Positions 15,596-24,817 of a DNA stretch of 64,000 nt are shown piece by piece. The translations under genes and the position numbers were made by a program. Each line of letters opens with the position of its first letter. The first letter of the stretch is position 1. The notes under the pieces were generated by a model. The model had not been told where the DNA came from. It did no database searches and saw only the letters and a program-made list of their open reading frames with translations. Origin of the DNA: PGYR01 sp046290495 (GTDB lineage: Bacteria > Bacteroidota > Ignavibacteria > Kapaibacteriales > UBA2268); the NCBI GenBank assembly GCA_046290495.1, contig JBKAGT010000006.1:744001-808000 (forward strand), in the 5' to 3' direction.

Positions 15596-18500
15596 ATGAA
15601 AAAAATTATACTATACTTATTTTTTATAAGCTCATTTTCATTATTTGCTCAGAATCACTACATGATTCCTGACATAGGTGCCCCAGACATGGCAATCTAT
15701 GTCGAACTAGTTGCTCCTCATGATCAAAAGGGATATTTTGGTACTGATGGCTTCTTCTTGCCAGGTGTGAACGGTGAAGTTGATTTCAATGTAACTAAGA
15801 ATGCAGACTTGGTTGAGTTTGGTCCAACTGTAGTTTCATGGGAGGGGCGCTTAGTTTCTACTCACATTTTTGTTAAGAGAACAGCAAACCCAACTCAAGT
15901 TACTCCAGACCCAGCGTGGCAAGTAGAATTTAGTGTAGATGGAACAACAGTACCTGCTCCTAGAGATTTTACTTTTAGCATAGTGCAACCACAAACATTG
16001 GGTAATAATGGTGATATAACTGGTATAAATGAAACTGTATTTGGTGAAGGAAATTTAGGTATTCGCTCTGAAAGAGGTGCAATAATAGTTGACTCACTAA
16101 TTTTAAAAGATAACACTACATACACAATTACTACGAATGATCCTGATGGTAACATATCGAACGGTAATCAAGGATTTTTCCCAGCAATTATTCTTAGCAA
16201 AGGGCCTATAATTGGAAATAGTTCTATAATATCTGTATCATCAACTAATAAGCATGCCGGACCTGGTGGTGGTGGAGGCGGTGGTAGTTTCCAAGATAGA
16301 CCTGACTCAAGAAGTGGTGGCTCCAACGGCGGTGATGGCTTCACTGGTGGAGGAAAAGGTGGTACTAATAGATATTTAACCAGTAGCGGAGATTACAGAA
16401 ATTTAGGTTCAGGAACTTCATCTGATGGTACAAGTTTCAATGGTATCCCATCTTATGATCCTGAAGGTATTGGTGGATGGGAAGCATCTTATGGAGGCAC
16501 TGGTCACCCTTTTGGAGTTATAGGTGTTCAAAGTCTAAGTGGCTCCAATGCGGATAACCAAGGAGGATATGGAGGCGGCTCTGGCTACAGGAATGATACT
16601 CAAGGTGGAGCTGGCGGATACGCAACTGCCGGAGAAGGAAATAATGTAAGTGGAGGCACGACAGGCGGAAAGATTCACGGCAACGATATGACAGTACCTT
16701 TAGCTGGTGGTTCTGGTGGAGCTGGTGGTAATCCTGAAGCTTCATTCTTTGATCCAATAGTTTCTAGTGGCGATGGTGGCGGTGGCGGTGGAGCTCTACT
16801 CCTTTTTGCACGAGAAATTGATGGTGTGTCTATAGAAGCAAATGGTCATAATGGGAACAATGGTAATGATGATTCAGACGGGGGGCCTGGCTCGGGTGGT
16901 GCTGCAGTGATTATGTCCAAAAATGGGATAGATAATTCTACACTTACTGTTAGTGGAGGGTCACGTTCTGGAAGAGATGGTGGTGCAGGAAGAGTTAGAT
17001 TTGATGGTTATCAAGCATTCACACCAATTAGCTCTGCTCCAGATGATGCTTCAGAATATAGAGGTATAAGTACTGATAGCTCGAATATAATTAGACCAAG
17101 ACACAGATTAACAGGAACACATGAACCTGGAAAAGAAATATTGATTTACATTAAATCTGAGACTACTGACTGGCAATTATTAAGAAACCCATTTAGTCCT
17201 GGTAGTGTAAGTTGGGGAGTGAACCTCGACTTTGACGAATTTCACGAAGATGAATACTATATTTCTGCTGTACAGTCAGAAACCCAAGTAGTAGATGATT
17301 ATACATTTGAACCAGTAAAAGTTTTGTCCCAAGCTGCGACAAATATTCTCCGATTTGGTGAGCCAGATATTTACTTTCCGACAGATACCACTTTTGATGT
17401 AGTTAATTGTACTGGTGCTACTTTACTAGACTCGATACAAATACAATCTATTGGCGGTGACTATCTATTCCTGTCGCCATGGAAATTAGCTTTTGGTGAT
17501 AGAGGGATTAGTTTTACTCCTTACGTACCTGCTAAAAGAGTAATTCCAAATGGACCAGATAGTCTTAGTTATATATATATAGATTATACAAAATTAGATG
17601 GTCAAAGTGGAGTAGTGACTGACACTCTATACATTTTTCATGATGGAGTATCATTTAACGATACTGTTGCTATTGCAATAAATATTAACCTACAAGACGT
17701 AGATGTTAGCTTTCTTAATGAGCAATCAACTCAGATTATAGATACTTTAGATTTGGGAGTGATATGTAAAGGGGAGTTAGCTACGGCAAAATTTAATATC
17801 AGGAATGATTCGGAACTTGATATAAACAACTTAAATTTATCGATTGTTGATGAAGGAAGTGGAATAGCAGCATCATTCGATGTTACTCCAAACACAATTG
17901 GTATACTACCAGAATCACAAACTTCACTATTCGATGTTAATTTCCAAGATTTATCTAATACAGCATATCCAAATGGAGTTTTTGCTAAGCTTATTTTGAA
18001 TTCAGACGAGTGCCCAGATGGTATAGATACTTTAGTTCTTAAGGTCACAGTGGCAGAGACTGAACTTGCTTTCGATGCTCCAGGAGATATATTGAACTTT
18101 GGAAACGTAAATCCAAATCAAACGAAAGACATGGTAGTGACAGTTACTAATGTAGGGGATAAACCAGCACTTATAGATACTCCGCCTACTGCACTAGCTC
18201 CATTTAGTTTCAAGGGTGCAGATCAACCTTTGCCATATTTATTACAGCCCATTTCTGTTGACCCTTCAGCAAAACTGGAATTGACTTATACATTTGCTCC
18301 CGTTGCAGAAGGGAATTATAATTATTCTACAGATATCGCTTCATTATTTAATAGTGGTCAAGGTAGTTGCGATGCTTCTAAAACACTAAACTTAGTTGGT
18401 ACTTCTTCATTGGCAACTATCGATTATGATACATTAAATTTTGGTATTCTATATGAATGTGATACTGCTTTCAAAGAGTTACAAATAAAGAACACTTCAA

Positions 18501-20458
18501 ACGATACACTTATACTAAGAAAGAATTATAGATTGATTGATGAAAACCCAGCTAACTATTTTACTGTCCCTTTTCAACCTGATACATTATTCCCAGGAAG
18601 ATTTAACTCTTTTGGTATAGATTTTATACCACCTACAAATCCAAGTACTTCAGGTGTGAAAACTGCTATATTACAATTTGAACTTGATAAGACTGGGGAT
18701 AAGGTGTTTGAAGCTGTATTAATTGCTGAAGTTGACACATTCCAAGTTATGATGTCACCTGGTAATCCATTTGACTTAGGTGATGTACCAGTTGGAGTAG
18801 ATGTCGCTCCTAAACAACTAACTCTTAATAATCAAGGAAAACTTCGAAGGACATTGACAGGGTTCACAACTAAGCCAGATTCTAAGCTTACTATTACTCA
18901 GACAGGCGGATTCCCAGTTATTATACAACCGGGTGGAACACAAGATTTCGATGTAGATATTGATTTAGGTTTAACTGATTTGGGTCCATTTAGTGAGGAT
19001 ATAGTAGCAAATTTTGCAGAGTGTGATAACTCAATACCAATTGAGGTTATTGCTAATGGAGTAGAAGCAAATTTAATTATTCCTACAAACTTAGACTTGG
19101 GTGTTAAGAGTCCATGTTTAGATGAGACTATTCAAGTTGAATTTCAAAATACTGGTGATGCACAACTAGTATTAGACAGTGTAATGATAAAAAGCGGTCA
19201 GGATACTTTAGACTTTAAGGTTATTGATCAGGTTATCAATAAATTCACCGGTGCAAACTCGTACTTCGAAACTTTTGAAATAATTACAAATGGACTACCT
19301 TTTGGTGAATACAAAGCATTATTAACAGCATTCTTTTCAGCGAATGGTCAAAATTTAGAGATTCAAAAATTTGTTACTGCAGATATTAAATCAGGAATTG
19401 TAGTTACAGACGACCCTACTGATTTCGGAAAAGTTTTTGTTGGTGGCTCTGAAACTAGAACGGTAAATATTTCAATAGATGATACCGCACCTTTTGCTGC
19501 GAATCAGGATATTACTGTTGAAGCAAATGACATTAATCTAGATCCAAATGCTCCTGAATTCCAGTTTGGTTCACCATATTTTATTACTCTTAATTCGAAT
19601 AATAACAATGATGAGAGTTTTGATATTACTTTTTCACCTCAGGCTGTAAGAGATTATGGGACAATATTTGATTTAAAAGTTACTTTGGAAAATGGATGTA
19701 CTTACTTTGTTCCTTTTGATATGTTAGCAAGTGGTACAGAGGGTGACACTCTTTATGTTTATTCAAAAGATATGCTTGAAGTGGATCCAAACATAGATAA
19801 TTATAAAATACCTATATATGGTAGAATATCTAATATTGCTAATGAACAAGATAAAACTGTTGATGTTCAGCTCAAAAGGTTAAGAATGAGTTTTAATAAG
19901 ACAGTATACTTCCCTATGTCTTTGACTAATGGCTCACTACTATCATTAACAACTGACCCAGTACTAACTACTATAGAATTAGACATGGATTCACCAGTTA
20001 GTATCTCAGAAAACGAGTCAATTTTAACCGAGATCGAGGGTGCTACTTTACTAGGAAATGAAAAAGAAAATCTGATTATTATCGAATCATCAATAGAAAT
20101 TCAAGATTCATCAGGAGTCTCTCATATTTTAACTAATAATTCTTTCTTTAACTTAACTGTTTGTCAGGAAGGAGGAGATAGGCTACTGGAATATATGGAT
20201 GAATTGTCATACGACATTCAACCAATAAACGGAAAGCTTTCTATTAGCGCAACATTTATTGAACCTGGTATGCATAAGATTAGCATCATGGATATGGCAG
20301 GTAAGAAAAGATTGGTTAAAGAATTTTATAGAAACAAAGGTGATGAGAATAAAATGTCAATACAATATGATATTAGTGAATATTCTACTGGTATTTACTA
20401 TGTCTTGATAGAAACACCAGCTAGATTTAAAACAGAGAAAATAGTAATAGTTAAATAA
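15596..20458 (+). CDS. large secreted choice-of-anchor/ASPM-SPD-2-Hydin-like surface protein with T9SS sorting domain
   Basis: A signal peptide (KIILYLFFISSFSLFAQ) begins this 1620-residue protein. Residues ~215-460 are a glycine-rich stretch with G-rich runs such as GGGGGGGS and GSGGAGGNP. From ~590 onward there are repeated beta-sandwich units with the pattern LNFGNVNPNQTKDMVVTVTN / LDLGVICKGELATAKFNIRN / FGKVFVGGSETRTVNISI, typical of choice-of-anchor D or ASPM-SPD-2-Hydin (immunoglobulin-like) repeats, about seven copies. The C-terminal ~80 residues (NGKLSISATFIEPGM ... YVLIETPARFKTEKIVIVK) form a T9SS type A sorting domain. It should be a long surface fibre or adhesin (inference). The next gene starts one base after its stop. 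Confidence 0.85.
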   Translation: MKKIILYLFFISSFSLFAQNHYMIPDIGAPDMAIYVELVAPHDQKGYFGTDGFFLPGVNGEVDFNVTKNADLVEFGPTVVSWEGRLVSTHIFVKRTANPTQVTPDPAWQVEFSVDGTTVPAPRDFTFSIVQPQTLGNNGDITGINETVFGEGNLGIRSERGAIIVDSLILKDNTTYTITTNDPDGNISNGNQGFFPAIILSKGPIIGNSSIISVSSTNKHAGPGGGGGGGSFQDRPDSRSGGSNGGDGFTGGGKGGTNRYLTSSGDYRNLGSGTSSDGTSFNGIPSYDPEGIGGWEASYGGTGHPFGVIGVQSLSGSNADNQGGYGGGSGYRNDTQGGAGGYATAGEGNNVSGGTTGGKIHGNDMTVPLAGGSGGAGGNPEASFFDPIVSSGDGGGGGGALLLFAREIDGVSIEANGHNGNNGNDDSDGGPGSGGAAVIMSKNGIDNSTLTVSGGSRSGRDGGAGRVRFDGYQAFTPISSAPDDASEYRGISTDSSNIIRPRHRLTGTHEPGKEILIYIKSETTDWQLLRNPFSPGSVSWGVNLDFDEFHEDEYYISAVQSETQVVDDYTFEPVKVLSQAATNILRFGEPDIYFPTDTTFDVVNCTGATLLDSIQIQSIGGDYLFLSPWKLAFGDRGISFTPYVPAKRVIPNGPDSLSYIYIDYTKLDGQSGVVTDTLYIFHDGVSFNDTVAIAININLQDVDVSFLNEQSTQIIDTLDLGVICKGELATAKFNIRNDSELDINNLNLSIVDEGSGIAASFDVTPNTIGILPESQTSLFDVNFQDLSNTAYPNGVFAKLILNSDECPDGIDTLVLKVTVAETELAFDAPGDILNFGNVNPNQTKDMVVTVTNVGDKPALIDTPPTALAPFSFKGADQPLPYLLQPISVDPSAKLELTYTFAPVAEGNYNYSTDIASLFNSGQGSCDASKTLNLVGTSSLATIDYDTLNFGILYECDTAFKELQIKNTSNDTLILRKNYRLIDENPANYFTVPFQPDTLFPGRFNSFGIDFIPPTNPSTSGVKTAILQFELDKTGDKVFEAVLIAEVDTFQVMMSPGNPFDLGDVPVGVDVAPKQLTLNNQGKLRRTLTGFTTKPDSKLTITQTGGFPVIIQPGGTQDFDVDIDLGLTDLGPFSEDIVANFAECDNSIPIEVIANGVEANLIIPTNLDLGVKSPCLDETIQVEFQNTGDAQLVLDSVMIKSGQDTLDFKVIDQVINKFTGANSYFETFEIITNGLPFGEYKALLTAFFSANGQNLEIQKFVTADIKSGIVVTDDPTDFGKVFVGGSETRTVNISIDDTAPFAANQDITVEANDINLDPNAPEFQFGSPYFITLNSNNNNDESFDITFSPQAVRDYGTIFDLKVTLENGCTYFVPFDMLASGTEGDTLYVYSKDMLEVDPNIDNYKIPIYGRISNIANEQDKTVDVQLKRLRMSFNKTVYFPMSLTNGSLLSLTTDPVLTTIELDMDSPVSISENESILTEIEGATLLGNEKENLIIIESSIEIQDSSGVSHILTNNSFFNLTVCQEGGDRLLEYMDELSYDIQPINGKLSISATFIEPGMHKISIMDMAGKKRLVKEFYRNKGDENKMSIQYDISEYSTGIYYVLIETPARFKTEKIVIVK

Positions 20459-20459
20459 T

Positions 20460-22637
20460 ATGAAGAAAATAATAATACTAATCTTATTTATATCTTTTGG
20501 GATTTCTTATTCCCAAGTAGAAGACAGAAGGAATTTTAATAGCTACGGATTTTTCACAGGGTTGAATTATAATATTCATAGCGCTTCATTTGGGTCTTTA
20601 CCTGGTATTCCTAATTGCTGCAGTGAATTTGATAATGCTACAGGTGTTGGACTTTCAATTGGGCTACTTTCTGATTTCCAGACTAATAACATAATTGAAC
20701 ATTCTGGATTTGATATCCGGTTATCATTTGATATGCTTGATGCAGAATTCAATGTAGCCGATATGAACAATGGCAATGTTGTTAATCCCAACTTAATTGA
20801 TCAGACTAATCCTCAGAATACTAATATTGAGGATGTGAATATTACACACAATTTGGTAACTGGACTTAGTATAATTTCATTAGAACCGACTTTCAGATAT
20901 TCTCCTTTGTATGATTTGAATCTTCATTTAGGATTTAAGTTTGGTATTCCAATAGCGTCATCATTTAATCAAAACTCTGTGATAACATCACCGGATTATG
21001 TTGTATTCAAAGATACTGATGGATTTAAAAGAAATGTCGCTAATGGGGATGAAATACCTGAAATAAACGGTTTCCAGTCATTTATAGCTCTTGGTGTTGG
21101 ATATGAATTTCCTCTTGCAAAGAAATTATACATTGTTCCAGAGATAAAATACTTCCTTGCATTAAATGATGTGAATATTGATAATTGGAAACCAAATCAT
21201 GCACGTTTCGGTGTTGCTTTCAAATACTACAGTATTCCAAGCAAAGAAAAACCAGTTATTATTGACACCTTATATAAGAGAGATACACTCATTGTAGCAA
21301 ATCCAAATAGTACTGATATTAAAGTTGAAATGATATCTTCTGACATTGTAGAGAATAGAGATGAAACAGAAGAAAGAGTATTTGTGACAAGGACAATTAG
21401 TGAAAAATATGAAAAGACAATACCGAAAGAAGTAAATATAACTGCAAATCTGACTGGTGACATAGAGAACGTAAAGCAGATTGTAATAGAAGAATTAGAA
21501 ATGGAAGAAGGGTTTCCTTTGCTACCTTATGTATTCTTTGATAAAGGAAAATCTGAGTTGAAAAATTCAAGTCAGAAATTAAGGTATTCTATTCAAACTG
21601 ATGATAGAGTTTGGAACTACGATGATATGACTTATAATTTCAATGAAGATAGCCTAGAATGGAACACTCTTGAAATACACAAAGACTTACTAAATATAGT
21701 TGGAAGCCGTATGAAAGCTAATCCTAATGCTGATATTACTGTAGTAGGTACAAACAACAACACTGGAGTAGAAAAACAAAATATAACATTGTCAGAAAAC
21801 AGGGCAAATTCAGTAAAAGATTATCTAGTGAATAATTGGGGTATTGCTTCATCTAGAATAAAAACTAAATCAAGAAATTTGCCAGCTATACCAGGCAACC
21901 CCGATACTCCAGATGGATTAGTTGAAAATCAGCGTGCCGAGATAGAGTCAGATGATTTCGAGATTTTGAAGCCAGTATTTTTAAAGGATATAATTAAAGT
22001 ATCGAATCCACCAATTGTAAATATCAGACCTGAAGTAAATTCTTCTGAAGAAGAAAACAAAGTAGATTATAATCTAACTATCAAACAAGATGATAATGTG
22101 CTTAGACTCGTAAACAAAGAAAGCATTGGCCCAAATGGGTATGATTGGAATGTGTTAGAAGAACCTCAGCCATTGTTAGACAAACAAATAGAAGTAGAGT
22201 TAGTTGCAATAGACCAGTTTGGTAACAAAGCAACTGATGTTAAGTCTACAGAAGTAGAACAGCTTACAATTAAGAAAAAGCGATTTGAATTAAAAGATGA
22301 TAATAGAATAGAAAAATTTGCATTGATAGTTTTCGATTATGATAAGTCTGAACTTTCTCAGAGGCACAAAAAGGTATTAGATGAAATAAAATCTAGAATT
22401 AAAGCAAATTCAAAAATTACAATTGAAGGATATACAGATAGAACTGGTTCAGCTGCTTACAATAAAAAATTAGCAAAAAGAAGAGCAGAAGAAGTAAAAA
22501 AATACATTGGATCAAATATTGACAATATTTCTTTAAAATCAATAGGTGAAGATAAGTTGTTGTATAACAATAATATACCGCAAGGTAGAAACTACTCACG
22601 TACAGTACTAATAAAAATTGTGACACCAATTGAATAA
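20460..22637 (+). CDS. OmpA-family outer-membrane protein with two OmpA-like domains
   Basis: A signal peptide (residues 1-19, ISFGISYSQ) precedes a ~230-residue beta-barrel-like domain (YGFFTGLNYNIHSASFGSL ... HARFGVAFKYYS). Two OmpA-type peptidoglycan-binding modules follow: a degenerate one around 355-505 (PYVFFDKGKSELKNSS ... LSENRANSVKDYLVNNWGI) and a canonical one at ~615-725 (IVFDYDKSELSQRH ... ITIEGYTDRTGSAAYNKKLA). The domain binds the peptide stem of peptidoglycan and links the outer membrane to the wall. It starts one base after the 1620-residue surface protein, so the pair is almost surely co-transcribed; the OmpA protein may anchor or assist that protein (inference). Confidence 0.85.
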   Translation: MKKIIILILFISFGISYSQVEDRRNFNSYGFFTGLNYNIHSASFGSLPGIPNCCSEFDNATGVGLSIGLLSDFQTNNIIEHSGFDIRLSFDMLDAEFNVADMNNGNVVNPNLIDQTNPQNTNIEDVNITHNLVTGLSIISLEPTFRYSPLYDLNLHLGFKFGIPIASSFNQNSVITSPDYVVFKDTDGFKRNVANGDEIPEINGFQSFIALGVGYEFPLAKKLYIVPEIKYFLALNDVNIDNWKPNHARFGVAFKYYSIPSKEKPVIIDTLYKRDTLIVANPNSTDIKVEMISSDIVENRDETEERVFVTRTISEKYEKTIPKEVNITANLTGDIENVKQIVIEELEMEEGFPLLPYVFFDKGKSELKNSSQKLRYSIQTDDRVWNYDDMTYNFNEDSLEWNTLEIHKDLLNIVGSRMKANPNADITVVGTNNNTGVEKQNITLSENRANSVKDYLVNNWGIASSRIKTKSRNLPAIPGNPDTPDGLVENQRAEIESDDFEILKPVFLKDIIKVSNPPIVNIRPEVNSSEEENKVDYNLTIKQDDNVLRLVNKESIGPNGYDWNVLEEPQPLLDKQIEVELVAIDQFGNKATDVKSTEVEQLTIKKKRFELKDDNRIEKFALIVFDYDKSELSQRHKKVLDEIKSRIKANSKITIEGYTDRTGSAAYNKKLAKRRAEEVKKYIGSNIDNISLKSIGEDKLLYNNNIPQGRNYSRTVLIKIVTPIE

Positions 22638-22708
22638 AAGTGTAACTAATTTGTAATTGAAATTGTCTATGTAATTAAGAAGGCAAAAAATTATACCAAA
22701 AAAATTGT

Positions 22709-23269
22709 ATGTTTAAACCAAATAAATATAATCCAGATATAGAACACGATCAGGCAGTTGAGTCTCTTCGTCAGGGAAGTGCTGAAGCTTTCCAATTTCT
22801 ATATCAGAAATATCACAACAAGGTATATAGATTTTGTTTCAGATTGCTTGGCTCTGAGCAAGCTGCTAAAGATGCTTTTCAAGAAACATTTATAAAAGTT
22901 TATGAGAAAAGAGAAACCTTCAATGGTGAAAACTTTAGTGCTTGGCTTTTCACTATAGCAAGACATACTTGTTATAATATGATGAGAGCAAAAAAAGAAC
23001 ACTCTACTTTCGATGAAACATTTCATGCACAAAAGGTTAGTCCCATTACAGATTTCGGCTTAAAGAAAGCTCTTGAATCTGCAATTAACCAATTGTCTGA
23101 CAATCACAAAGAAGCATTTATTCTACGTGAATATGAAGAATTAACTTATGAAGAAATTGCTGAAGTTTTGGAAATAGAACTTTCACTAGCAAAGATAAGA
23201 GTGTTTAGAGCAAGAAGAAAATTAAGAAAAATATTGAAACCTATAATACAAGAATTAGATGAACATTGA
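22709..23269 (+). CDS. RNA polymerase sigma factor, ECF (sigma-70 family)
   Basis: The 186-residue protein has region 2 (about 25-95: LYQKYHNKVYRFCFRLLGS, FQETFIKVYEKRETFNG, SAWLFTIARHTCYNMMR) and region 4 (about 125-180: ALESAINQLSDNHKEAF, LTYEEIAEVLEIELSLAKIR) with no region 3, the ECF layout. It directs RNA polymerase to a set of promoters, usually for envelope functions. The gene overlaps the downstream anti-sigma-like gene by 11 bases, so the two are translationally coupled. The TonB-dependent receptor cluster starts 1.5 kb downstream and is a possible target. Confidence 0.93.
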   Translation: MFKPNKYNPDIEHDQAVESLRQGSAEAFQFLYQKYHNKVYRFCFRLLGSEQAAKDAFQETFIKVYEKRETFNGENFSAWLFTIARHTCYNMMRAKKEHSTFDETFHAQKVSPITDFGLKKALESAINQLSDNHKEAFILREYEELTYEEIAEVLEIELSLAKIRVFRARRKLRKILKPIIQELDEH

Positions 23270-24575
23270 TAAATTAATATCGAAATATTTGGACGGTGAG
23301 CTTACCGAGTATGAGGATAATGAGCTGAGAAATCTCATATCCACAGATGAAGAAGCTCGCGATATTTTCAATAGCTACATTGATATTCATATTGCTGCTA
23401 AAGAAGATGCTAAATCTATAGTTACACCACAAGACATAAAGGAAGATACAGAAGATAAAGTCATGATGGCTATATTGAAAGGAAACCCTACAGTAGCCAA
23501 AGGCAAATCTGGTCTGAATATATTCAACATCTTCCCTAAGCAGTTAGTTTCCATGGTTGCTGTACTGTTAGTAATTAGTTTTGTCAATATATCTGACTTG
23601 GATAAAGTAATTAATGGCTTACCAGGTTTTAGTAAATCTGATATGGTTATGACTGTTCCAGTAGTTGAGTCTTATGATGTAACTAATAGCACTACATCTT
23701 ATAGTAATTCTAACATTGCTGCTGAACCAAACAACAATGATAGAATAACTACAAGCAATTCAGAAATAGAAAATCTAGTTGATGCTAACAATACACAAAA
23801 TAATAGTATTGCTTCTGTAGACAACACAAATAATGAAGAAATATCTTCTATAGAACAATTTGATAGGTCATTGTATACTAACAAAGAAGAAGTTGATAAA
23901 AAGCAAAATTATGAAGTATTTGAAGAACAAATAAACAGTGCAGTTTCACCAGCAATCTCAACAATTAGTCAGGGTGCTAATGCTTCAAATATAGAATTTG
24001 GTGAAATAAACAATAGAATTAGATTTGACCAAAGCAATTTGGCTGTGAATAATATTCAGTTAACTACATTTACTTCTCAACCTTTCCAACTATATGGCTT
24101 TGACGATAATGCTAATGCAAGTATGAGCTCTTACTCACAAGCTGTATCTATAACAATGAATGAAAAAACAAAAGTAGGTTTGGAGATAGGTTACTCTGAC
24201 ATTTCATATTTGGGTGAAATGTATACTACTACTAAAGTTTTAGATAAATACGGAAGAGAAACTGGTCAATTTTTTAGAGTAAGATCAGAATCTGATAGAG
24301 ACTATGCTCTTTATTGGGGACAAGTGTTTTTACAGACAGAATTACTTGAAGTAGATAACTTTGATATGGGAGTTAGACTGGGTTTTGGTATGTCCGAAGA
24401 GGGGTTCAATACCAACTCAAAAGTAATAGCTGGTTATGAAATACTTGATGGAATAAAGCTAACAGCCGGTACTGAATTCAGTTACTTTACTGCTTCCTTA
24501 CCTCAGTTAGTTAATAGTTATACTGATAATTTTTATAGCTTTTCTATGGTTTATGGTCTACAGTTTAGTTTTTAA
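23259..24575 (+). CDS. anti-sigma-factor-like protein with beta-rich C-terminal domain
   Basis: Residues 1-60 (LISKYLDGELTEYEDNELRN) resemble the N-terminal sigma-binding domain of anti-sigma factors; the zinc ligands H-x3-C-x2-C are absent. One membrane helix lies at about 94-112 (KQLVSMVAVLLVISFVNI). It is followed by an Asn/Ser-rich linker (~125-250) and a ~170-residue tail of alternating hydrophobic strands ending in YGLQFSF, which looks like a small outer-membrane barrel. If both parts are real, one chain would have an inner-membrane helix and an outer-membrane barrel. It overlaps the sigma gene by 11 bases and should hold that sigma factor inactive until a signal arrives (inference). 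Confidence 0.7.
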   Translation: MNIDKLISKYLDGELTEYEDNELRNLISTDEEARDIFNSYIDIHIAAKEDAKSIVTPQDIKEDTEDKVMMAILKGNPTVAKGKSGLNIFNIFPKQLVSMVAVLLVISFVNISDLDKVINGLPGFSKSDMVMTVPVVESYDVTNSTTSYSNSNIAAEPNNNDRITTSNSEIENLVDANNTQNNSIASVDNTNNEEISSIEQFDRSLYTNKEEVDKKQNYEVFEEQINSAVSPAISTISQGANASNIEFGEINNRIRFDQSNLAVNNIQLTTFTSQPFQLYGFDDNANASMSSYSQAVSITMNEKTKVGLEIGYSDISYLGEMYTTTKVLDKYGRETGQFFRVRSESDRDYALYWGQVFLQTELLEVDNFDMGVRLGFGMSEEGFNTNSKVIAGYEILDGIKLTAGTEFSYFTASLPQLVNSYTDNFYSFSMVYGLQFSF

Positions 24576-24817
24576 AATGATGTTTTATAAAGTGTAAAGT
24601 TATTTTAACACTTTTATAAAAAATTCAAATATTTATTATATATTTGAAACGGGCTTAAAATGAATATTAACATTGTTGGATACGTACAATGTGATGATTA
24701 ATAGGTGTGTGCTTATTAATTAGTTACATACAAAGTATTTACACCAATCGTTACTCTTCATATTTAAACTCATCGTAAAATGAATACAAAAAATTATAAT
24801 TTATTAGGAGTTTTATT
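24576..24817. other. intergenic region upstream of the TonB-dependent receptor
   Basis: The 242-base gap holds a perfect 9-base inverted repeat TTCAAATAT / ATATTTGAA (24624-24632 and 24640-24648) without a following T run, so it is not a good terminator. The receptor gene has an unusually clear Shine-Dalgarno sequence (TTAGGAG, ending ten bases before ATG at 24818). No convincing promoter could be fixed; a target of the adjacent ECF sigma factor could lie here. Confidence 0.35.

Noticed and set aside
15484..15672. 62-residue plus-strand open frame before the 1620-aa protein
   Set aside because: It overlaps the start of the real gene in another frame, is only A/T-rich hydrophobic sequence, and has no family signal.
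16260..16990. Glycine-rich tract considered as a simple DNA repeat or CRISPR-like array
   Set aside because: It is an in-frame protein low-complexity segment with no regular repeat unit or spacers at DNA level.
24624..24648. Nine-base inverted repeat as the terminator of the sigma/anti-sigma genes
   Set aside because: No T run follows on the plus strand; the A/T-only stem would be weak.
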